A program made the position numbers and the translations under genes. A model generated the notes under the pieces. The model saw nothing but the letters and a program-made list of their open reading frames with translations, was not told the origin of the DNA and did no database searches. Positions 56,367-64,000 of a DNA stretch of 64,000 nt are shown here, piece after piece. Source of the DNA: Ophiodon elongatus (taxonomy: Eukaryota > Chordata > Actinopteri > Perciformes > Hexagrammidae); assembly GCA_016806645.1 (NCBI GenBank), contig JACSYO010001698.1:1-64000 (forward strand), in the 5' to 3' direction. Position 1 is the first letter of the stretch. The number at the start of each line of letters is the position of its first letter.

Positions 56367-57115
56367 CCTCTGACCTCTGCAGAACTTGAGGCCTCCAAAC
56401 ATCCAGCTGACACCAGGCCAGGACACCATGCAGAAATAAAGGCACAGCTAGTGTTCATTCTTCATAACAACAGTCAGTGAATCAGCTACAGAAAGGCATT
56501 GTGTTTATTCATGTCTGAGTCATTTGTTTGAACCACAGACTTACCGTCATCATCTGTGTGAAGCTGTTGTAGTGATTCTACCAAGCTATGACACAGGCCA
56601 CTTTTCTGGGTTTTGTTATTATGTGATCTTGCAGAACCTCCCTGGTCGCCATTGCAATACCTCACAATATATATTAATACAATGTCAGCCGTGAATCACC
56701 AGATATTCTGATATCTGTCTCAGGTCCTGTAGAGACTCAGCTATTTTACCTGAGGTCTGTGGAGAGAGCCAAAGGTGGTATGATGTGGTCCAAAACTATT
56801 TTGAGGAGTGATTCCACTCCCTCTTCCTCTCTCCCACCCCGTCACTTGCCCGTCAAGTTCCTGTTATGATAAAAAAGGAAATGAGACAAATGTTTAACAG
56901 AGTGTCAGGGATCGGGAAATTATAGCCATTTGTGAGGAACAGCAAAAGAAGAAGGGTGATTATCTATTTCACAATAAGTATCTGCTGCGACACAACACTG
57001 TATGAGTTGTACATTTTTTTGATGTAGCGTGTCTCACCCAACTGTAGAAGGGGAGGTATACAACAAGATAAACTGTTGCTTATCGTCCTCGTCTATTAAT
57101 AAAATGCCTTTTATT
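56367..57115 (+). other. map3k7cl: map3k7cl 3'UTR with two polyadenylation signals
   Basis: AATAAA occurs at 56435-56440, 69 nt after the stop, and again at 57109-57114. Either could end the transcript before bach1. Confidence 0.5.
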
Positions 57116-57642
57116 TTAACACTAGCATCAGTTCCTTAGTGTCATTTCTCGCCATGCTTTTGTGTTTGTGCAGGCTTTATGACCATATTGTGGCGCTTAC
57201 ATGGAAAACGGAACTAGATTTATTTTTTTTTCATGAGGAGATTAGCTCAGTCTGGAATTCTGAAACAGTCACCTGATTGGCCAGTTTGAAACTGGCAGCC
57301 TTCTCTCTTCCTCCTTCAAATGATGTGACATTGACAACTGTGCTTTGTGGAGATGCTTAGTCCACTTTGTTGTACTTTACTGCATGGCACCCCGGCATTC
57401 AAGGTGTGCAATTCCTTTATAGAAAAATTGCTTGCAAAGTTTATCATTAAACAAATTTTCTGGTAGTGTTCCTGTGCCTCTATAGTCATCTTTATCATAG
57501 TATCACAGATACTTGACAAATTAATACATGCTGTTGACACCTCAAAAGCCTAAAGTATAAAATTAATAAGGGGACAAATAATCAACTATAGTAGTTGTGT
57601 TGGTACTCTTTTAAAGCCATTAACTTATTGTTCCTCTGCCAA

Positions 57643-57715
57643 CAAATCTCTCTCTCTCGCTCTCTTTCTCTCTCTCTCTCTTTCTCGCTCGCTCTCTCTC
57701 TCTCTTTCTCGCTCG

Positions 57716-57751
<36 letters not shown>

Positions 57752-57752
57752 G
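57643..57752. repeat. (CT)n compound repeat with CTCGCTCG units
   Basis: About 110 bases of pyrimidine-rich repeat with regular CTCGCTCG and CTTT blocks, built like the array in grik1 intron 7. Confidence 0.95.
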
Positions 57753-58204
57753 AGACATACACAAACACACGACAAAGAAAACTTGAACTGAAATCACAGA
57801 AGGATATGCTACCACCTGTAAAAAAAACAAAACAAGATATATGTCCTACTGAGAAATATTAACCGTTAGATTAACATAATAACCTCAATTGTCTTGCAAC
57901 AGGTGCTGTTTAATTTATTTTTGCACAACTTGTTCTCAAAATGCACTGCCTCCAATTAGTCAAGTAAGTCCATACAACTCTGAAGACACAGACAATAGAT
58001 AACACCCTGTTTATGTTCCCAACCATCATCTTAATCTCTGAATTGTGTTTGGGGTAAATCTATAAAGGGGTTTTCTGGGAAAAGCCTGTTAGTTTACCAG
58101 ACAAATTCAAGGGTGGGATTAGTGTGGATGGGAAAACTGCTTGCTCATCCTATATCAGCATGAGTCTATGAGTCAGCGCTCTGTTACACCCAGAGTTGTT
58201 GCAA

Positions 58205-58298
58205 CACACACAGACACACACGCACACACACACACCCACACACACTCTCACTCCCTCTATCTCTCCCTCCCTCTCACATACTCACACACACACACAAG
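58205..58298. repeat. (CA)n/(CT)n compound microsatellite
   Basis: CA runs separated by a CTCC/CTCT segment, about 300-400 nt before the bach1 start codon. Confidence 0.92.
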
Positions 58299-58595
58299 CC
58301 ATATGACTGAGTCAAGCTCAGTTTTTAGTTTGTACCAGAGTTGAGATAAGACTTTCTGGGAAACGTAGCCTGGTTGGACAGCATTCCATTTAGAAATAGC
58401 ATGTGTGCTCAGCAGCTGGGACTTTCTTTAACACTCTAAGAAACGTGGATATATAAAGTCAGCCTTGTAAGGTAGGCATGTTTTTGTTGTTATTTCTATG
58501 TAGAACTTTTTAAGTATGTATCCAGAAAGGGGAAATGTTAACTACAAGTGTGTATGTGCGTGTGTCTATGTTTATGTGTTTGTGCTTACATATAG

Positions 58596-58844
58596 ATGTC
58601 CCTGATGGCCACATCTGCCCCCCGGTCATCTGTGTTTACATTTGAGTCTACAGTGCATTCCTCACATGTGTTGCGCTGCCTGGATGAGCAGCGTCGCCGA
58701 GACACAATGTGTGATGTTACCGTGCTGGTGGAGGGTCAGAGTTTCAGAGCCCACCGCTCAATTCTCGCTTCCTGCAGTGAGTACTTCACGCTCAGGATCT
58801 CCTCCCTCACACAGCATGGAGCGGTCATCACTCTGCCACAAGAG
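58596..58844 (+). CDS. bach1: bach1 coding exon 1 (BTB N-terminal half)
   Basis: It encodes MSLMATSAPRSSVF, then HVLRCLDEQRRRDTMCDVTV and GQSFRAHRSILASCSEYF. The ATG follows directly after acceptor-like tacatatag, so either the exon starts exactly at the ATG or the leader continues upstream. The exon is 83 codons and ends in phase 0 at gag/gtgagc. Confidence 0.93.
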
Positions 58845-61323
58845 GTGAGCTGTTACCTCACAATGCCGTACAGGTAGAAAGTAGATGCATACAAGCCGTG
58901 CTGAAAAATAGCAACAATGAGTGAAAAGGAAGTGAGAAAAATGACTGGAAGATTGATTTCCTCAATAAGTGTTGATGGTATATTGTGACCTGTCCCCTTG
59001 ACAACACACAATTTGTGACTACAGTTTGCCTTTGAATGCTTATCAACATTAAAATGATTGTGGTTCTTAGTGGTTTTCAGTCTGCTACCAGTAGAGAAAT
59101 CGAAGTAAAGTAAGACATATTCTAAGTGGGGCTTTAGGTATAGTTTTTTTTAAGTTAAATAAAAAATAAGACAATAAGGCCAATAATTGTCCAACCTGTT
59201 CAGTCTTCAAGAGGAAACTGTTGGCTAAGCCATGCTGATTCGACAATTTGAATTAATAAATTGTTTTATTTATTATTATTCCACACATGTTTTAAGAAAA
59301 ACTATCATTTGCATTAACAAGATGCTTTAATGGGAGGACCTGCTTTTATTCAGCTTCTTGGAAACAGAAAATAGAATGTATTTGTTGCTTTGTCAGTGAA
59401 GTCATATGATCATGGGCTTTATTTCATTAAACATTTGTGATAATTTCCTTGTCCTACAGTATGAGATGTTTGATTATCTGACAGAAAATATTATAGAATT
59501 GCCGAGTGCAATCCTTGAGAATTAACTAGAGCATATAAATTGCTCATTCATGTCACTTGTCCTTTTTTCCAGGTGACTGTTGCTGGCTTTGAACCCTTGC
59601 TGAAGTTTGCCTACACATCCAAACTTCTCTTTGAGAAAGACGATGTCTTAGAAATACGCAACTCAGCCTCCATTCTTGGTTTCGGAGACCTAGACGAGGC
59701 ATGCTTTGATTTCCTGCTCCCTAAGTTCTTCTCCAGCAGCAAGAGCCCTGCCCCTGTTCCGAGAAAGACCTGTTGTAAGAAGAAATGTAAGAGGCGATTT
59801 TCAAAGGAAGACTGTGTCATTGACTCTGACGATGTATTGTTGGATGAAGAAGAAGTAAAACCAGTTGCTGACTCACCAACTCAGCAGGAAGTGGCTTTGC
59901 ACTGTAACAAATCAGTGAATAGCAAAATGGGAAGTCAGAACGGTACAGGCACTCTTACACCTGCAGCTGCAGGGACAAATGACTGTTTTATACAGCGTCC
60001 TAAGTATCGCAAGTTCCAGCTGGCTTGTGGTAAGGAAACTTGTGTCACAGAGAAAAGTCTGAACAATCCTGTAGCAGTAATCAAGAAAGATTGTGACCTC
60101 CCCTGCTCGCCCTGCTCCAGCAGTGTGAACAGCAAGAATGACGTTGAATTACCTGGTAATTCAACCTCTATTTCCACCAGTCAGAGCAAAAGAGGGGCTG
60201 ATGACCCATGGAAAACTGAAATACATGACAAGAAAAAAGGGGATGATAGGGGAGCAGAGGTTGATATGATTGAGAAAGACACAAATGAAAGGCAGATAAA
60301 ATGGAATAAGAAGGAAAGAGAGATGGAAATGGAGGAAGACATCAGCTCTACAGACAGATCCAGTGTCAAGGCAGTCTCGTCAGGACGGAGCACAGTGCTG
60401 GGTGAGAGGTCATCAGGGTTAATGTTGCACCATTGCCCCACGGCGACGTTTGGCGAGCGCCCTGAAATCACTCGGTCACCAGGGCACAAAAGGTTCGTCA
60501 TGGACAGTACAGATGGCAAGAAGGACTCTGGTGCACTAGCGCCAGGGTCCATTCATCAAAAAGCAGAAGATCAGGTCGAAGCTGAGTGGAAAAGGGCAGA
60601 TGATGAGATAGATTCTGGCTGGCAAGAAAGACAACAAACTGGCAGCTTGGAGAGAGTGGCCCTGTCAAATAATGCCAGAGACAGGAGTGCCGTAGAAAGA
60701 GAGGTGGCTGAGCACCTGGCCAAGCAGCTGGGGTCTGACATGGGCTTATCTCAGCTGAATTTCCAGGACGCTGATGCAGGAAGTTCCTCTGATATAGGTA
60801 GCGGACGGGTACAGAGCACATCTTTAGAGTGGCTGAAATTCCATAACCTCAGCTCCACAAGCACAAGCTCTCCTGTTTACCAGGAGCTGGACCAAAGGAA
60901 GTGTTTATGGAAGGGAGCAGAGCTGTCTGAGTGCGAGGGGGCGTCTCAGTCAGGTGCGTCATCTCTCAACTCAGGGGAGGATGGAGACTCAGAGACAGAA
61001 ACAGAAGAAGACAGTGAGTCCACAAGAGAGAGGGCCAGACAGGTGAGCAGTTAAAGCATGAATCAAGCCTCCCAAGCCTCTGCACATCTGTTCCGTTTGT
61101 CAATATGTCTGTCACTGCGATGTTCATGTGCTGAAATGAGTCTGTCAAAAAGAGTCAGCAAGCTCACACTACCTGTAGATTACTTTTCACTATGTTTATT
61201 TTAGATAGAGTTAGGTACATTATATCAGAAACAAATAAGTGTTGTTCATTCATATAACAGAAAGCAGAATCCCTTCAGTGCCAAGTTAATTATTCACCAA
61301 GTAGAAATGATGACGATGTGTGT

Positions 61324-61369
<46 letters not shown>

Positions 61370-62311
61370 ACGTGTCTGTTGCGACAGCTTGCATGTGTCT
61401 TGCTAATTAGTTCAGAGTCCAGTTCATCTGATATTGACAGCTCAGCCTGATGAGTTAACAATAACTACAGGTGACTCAAACAACGGGTTTGAGGAACCTT
61501 TCATGTTGCTGTTCAGAAGGTGTGAACTGTGCAGTGAGTGTGCAGACAAAGCAAAGGTCATTTCAGAGGAAAAAAACGTGCTTTTATTTACTCTAGATAA
61601 AACCTTACAAGATTGATACTGCTCCAATAAACCAGTGAGCGTACATTTCCTGTCACACATTAGCAGCAGCAATAACCCAGCACTCAACCTCTGCTTTTAA
61701 AAGGCAACTCCTCTTAGAGTTAGAGTTAATTATTAACAGCTTGGTAAAAATATAACTAGGTGTCTGAATTCCATATCCATTTTGACTTTTGCCTCACTTA
61801 ACAGTGTTTTGTTCAAATACAGAAAGCTCCATATGTTTTTTGATGATTGAGTATTTCTTTATTTTATTTTTTTCATTTTGTGTGAAAAAAGATTCTATAG
61901 CAACTACCAACAACACAGGACACACTACTTACTTTGTTTGTTCCACTGTCTGCCACTTCCACTATGTGGGTTAGTAAATCACTTACACTAATGCTCTTTG
62001 GTAACTTGGGAAAGCTACTGATAGCTGCCAGGGAAAACAAAAGTGCTGTGAATTGGACCTTCATTTTCCTAAAAGATGGTACCCGGTGGCAGACCGAATT
62101 GCTTAGTAAAAAGCAAAGCTTACAGGGAACACATCTAAATGCTGATGATGTCATTATTCTATTGCCATTACATTGTGCAATCAATATTCATAATGATAAG
62201 TTAAGTAAAAATGTGTGTCTATTACCACTTCAATGCATTGAATTGTCCTAAGATTAGTTACATTTTCTTTGTTCTCATCTTTATTTCTCTACAAGCCTGT
62301 TGCTTTAAAAC

Positions 62312-62370
<59 letters not shown>

Positions 62371-63171
62371 TGTGTGTGTGTGTGTGTAGTATAGTCACAC
62401 TCCCATGTCATCTACAGCTTGACATCATACAAAAAGACAAAACTATTTTTATATGTTTTGTATATATATAGATAAAGCATTGATTCCATCTGTCATTATG
62501 AGTGCTCCTTCAATGATGCATGTTTGGGTGTCCTTAGGTGCAGTTGCCTTTCTCTGTGGAGTGCATTGTGGATCTGAGCAGGAATGACTTCCAACAGCTG
62601 CTGAAGCAACAGGTCTTTACACAAGAACAGCTGGAGTTCGTCCATGATATGAGACGGCGCAGCAAAAATCGCCTCGCAGCTCAGCGTTGCCGCAAGAGGA
62701 AACTAGACTGCATATATGATCTGCAGTGTGAAATCAACAAGCTGGTAAACAAAAAACATGTTTTTGTTTAAATCATTAAGCACTTCTTGCTTACAGAAAT
62801 GTTAATCATGGTTTTGTGTGTACTGCGTTTCACAGAAGACAGAGAGGGAGAAACTAATGATGGAGAAGAGCCATTTGAGCCAGCTGAGGTCAAAAACATG
62901 TCACAGTGTTTCTGCATTATGCCAGAGGGTCTGCAACGAAGCCAACCTGCAGCCAGAGCAGCTCCAGGTGTTGGCCCAATACACCTCCCCGGACTGCCCT
63001 CTGTCCTCTTTCTTTCCTCACATAGATGCACTTCTTTCACAGCCTGAGTTACCCCAACCTCAGGCTTCATTTTCGGCCTGTTTTGTCGGCTTTGATAAGT
63101 ATTCGGCGTCTAAGGCTTCGTCCAGCTCCAAAACGGATACAGTCACAGGTGATGGTCAACATTCACTTTAG
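58596..63171 (+). CDS. bach1: BACH1, BTB and bZIP haem-regulated transcription repressor (spliced gene span)
   Basis: Coding exons 58596-58844, 59573-61042, 62538-62744 and 62836-63171 are all phase 0 and join to 2262 nt, 753 aa (human 736). The BTB dimerisation domain spans about residues 20-125. A long, acidic, Ser-rich middle follows, then a Maf/CNC-type segment (LSRNDFQQLLKQQVFT) and the bZIP basic region RRRSKNRLAAQRCRKRKLDC (612-631) with leucine zipper. BACH1 pairs with small Maf proteins on antioxidant/Maf elements and represses genes such as haem oxygenase 1. Haem binding to Cys-Pro motifs releases it (family knowledge). The conserved C-terminal Cys-Pro is present at 696-697 (DCPLSS). 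Only one more Cys-Pro (HHCPTA, about 371) is seen in the middle. Synteny with map3k7cl and the ending of the BTB support bach1 over bach2. Confidence 0.94.
58845..59572 (+). other. bach1: bach1 intron 1
   Basis: A 728-nt AT-rich intron with no feature recognised. Confidence 0.85.
59573..61042 (+). CDS. bach1: bach1 coding exon 2 (BTB end and long regulatory middle)
   Basis: A 490-codon exon without stops. It starts VTVAGFEPLLKFAYTSKLLF and continues with SILGFGDLDEACFDFL, completing the BTB. Next comes a basic Cys-rich patch (KTCCKKKCKRRF), then low-conservation acidic and Ser/Thr-rich sequence, and near the end SGEDGDSETETEEDSES. This large exon is typical of BACH genes. The middle has few of the Cys-Pro motifs known in mammals. 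Confidence 0.95.
61317..61370. repeat. (GT)n microsatellite
   Basis: A GT run with one TCT interruption, about 54 bp. Confidence 0.96.
62313..62388. repeat. (GT)n microsatellite
   Basis: A GT run with one GAG interruption, about 76 bp, 150 nt before bach1 exon 3. Confidence 0.96.
62538..62744 (+). CDS. bach1: bach1 coding exon 3 (CNC and bZIP basic region)
   Basis: It encodes VQLPFSVECIVDLSRNDFQQ, then EQLEFVHDMRRRSKNR, AAQRCRKRKLDC and the first zipper turns. The Asn, two Ala, Cys and Arg contacts of the basic region (N..AA..CR) are intact. The exon is 69 codons, phase 0 to 0. Confidence 0.97.
62836..63171 (+). CDS. bach1: bach1 coding exon 4 (zipper end and haem-motif tail)
   Basis: It encodes KTEREKLMMEKSHLSQL, then LCQRVCNEANLQPEQLQVLA and QYTSPDCPLSSFF, and ends GDGQHSL with TAG. 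The DCPLS segment corresponds to the C-terminal haem-binding Cys-Pro of mammalian BACH1. Intron 3 before it is only 91 nt. A GT inside ACAG/GTGATGG near the end could serve as a donor to a further exon outside the window. Confidence 0.92.
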   Translation, partial: KTEREKLMMEKSHLSQLRSKTCHSVSALCQRVCNEANLQPEQLQVLAQYTSPDCPLSSFFPHIDALLSQPELPQPQASFSACFVGFDKYSASKASSSSKTDTVTGDGQHSL

Positions 63172-64000
63172 ATACACATTCAGCACACATACATGCAACA
63201 CATGCTTCCCACTCTGTATCACACAATATTTTAAGACATTACCACATACTGTGGACTAAGTACAGGCTGCATAGTAGTGGCATACTTGTGATACATATTT
63301 TAATGGAAAGACCATAATCAGCACACATTCTCATTAACTCCTGCTACCTTATTATTCAAAACATAAAACTTAAATTAAGAGGTCAGGAATGTATTCCAGG
63401 TATCCAAAACCATTCATTTTTATCTTTCCATCAATTATAAGTCTCTGATGACCTTCAGTAGCGAATTTTTCACAATTTGCAAATGGATTATTAGACTTAG
63501 TTTTCTGGTTGAAGCGGAATAGTACCTGCTTACAAATCAAATCAGCCAGGGTGCATGATGAGAATGTTAAAATGTTAGCATTGAGACAATCACAACTTTA
63601 ATCAGAAATCAAAGGGAACAATGGTCTCTTTATTTATAATCTGCTTCACTGCTTAATTACCTCAGGATAACACACACCATCTTTATACACGTGTACTTTA
63701 ATTGTTTAACATGTTTAGACAGGTTCTCAGGTATTAATAGGAAAATTCAGCATACAATACCTCTTGCAGACAGTGTTGGTTCTCTCTTTAGAGTGGAACA
63801 CAAAACAGCATTTTGCACTAAAACCATACAACACAACAAGCATAATGTGCCATGTTTACCTTCTGGTCATATGTCTGGCTAAGATATTTCTGACTGTCAT
63901 TGTGGTCGTCTGACCACAGTGACACAGCTCTCCTTGGTTGCCCACCGCTCTCAGAGCTTAGCTTTGACTCACTTAAACAGACCTCACAAATTTTCCTAAC
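63172..64000 (+). other. bach1: bach1 3'UTR / downstream sequence
   Basis: AT-rich sequence after the bach1 stop. I found no AATAAA hexamer, so the 3' end probably lies beyond the window. No other gene is recognised. Confidence 0.5.

Larger units (their letters stand above)
57116..58595. other. map3k7cl-bach1 intergenic region / bach1 5' intron
   Basis: It contains a CT-rich repeat (57643-57752) and a CA-rich repeat (58205-58298). Non-coding bach1 exons or promoter would be expected here or further upstream but cannot be placed. Confidence 0.6.
61043..62537 (+). other. bach1: bach1 intron 2
   Basis: 1.5 kb with two long (GT)n arrays (61317-61370 and 62313-62388). The 60-codon open stretch at 61434-61616 has no splice or homology support, and the flanking exons join in frame without it. 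Confidence 0.8.

Noticed and set aside
61434..61616. 60-aa open stretch inside bach1 intron 2 as an extra exon
   Set aside because: Exons 2 and 3 of bach1 join in phase 0 exactly as in mammals without it, and no good splice borders or homology are seen.
1..64000. Bacterial-type systems, CRISPR arrays, tRNA or rRNA genes
   Set aside because: The window is clearly vertebrate nuclear DNA, and I saw no array of equal spacers and no recognisable tRNA or rRNA sequence. A tRNAscan run would settle the tRNA question.

Overview
The window is eukaryotic nuclear DNA from a bony fish, most likely a teleost. The signs are spliced vertebrate genes with GT/AG introns, AT-rich introns, very many (CA)n, (GT)n, (CT)n, (GTCT)n and (AT)n microsatellites, and fragments of fish-type transposons. 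There are no bacterial-style genes, operons or CRISPR arrays. All gene assignments come from reading translated exons and from remembered vertebrate family sequences; no database search was run.

Three protein genes lie on the + strand. (1) grik1, a GluK1-type kainate glutamate receptor, runs from 3075 to about 32316, with a second terminal exon at 34305-34472. Sixteen coding exons join in frame to 883 aa. A 45-nt cassette exon (17847-17891) would make this 898 aa, and use of the alternative tail gives up to 912 aa. (2) map3k7cl, a small homologue of the TAK1 C-terminus, has four coding exons (48862-56366) that join to 143 aa. (3) bach1, a BTB-bZIP haem-regulated repressor, has four coding exons (58596-63171) that join to 753 aa. 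Its 3'UTR runs off the window.

Region by region: 1-2.7 kb is upstream sequence with no recognised gene. 2.7-3.1 kb is the grik1 leader with several uORFs. 3.1-11.9 kb is the large first intron. 11.9-32.3 kb holds the receptor exons. 32.3-39.9 kb is 3' sequence with one clear and one doubtful alternative terminal exon. 39.9-46.9 kb is a transposon graveyard: a degenerate RNase-H-bearing LINE, a LINE endonuclease scrap, a BED-finger hAT scrap, a Tc1-like short element and an inverted-repeat structure. 47.4-56.4 kb is map3k7cl and 58.6-63.2 kb is bach1.

The most notable point is that the receptor's pore Q/R site is encoded in the genome as arginine (CGG at 24623-24625), the state mammals reach by A-to-I RNA editing of CAG. 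The positions matching the GluK2 I/V and Y/C editing sites are also in their edited-equivalent state (Val, Cys). A perfect 17-bp hairpin lies in the intron just upstream of the Q/R exon. The three genes are also neighbours in mammals (human chr21), but here the map3k7cl-bach1 pair is flipped relative to grik1.
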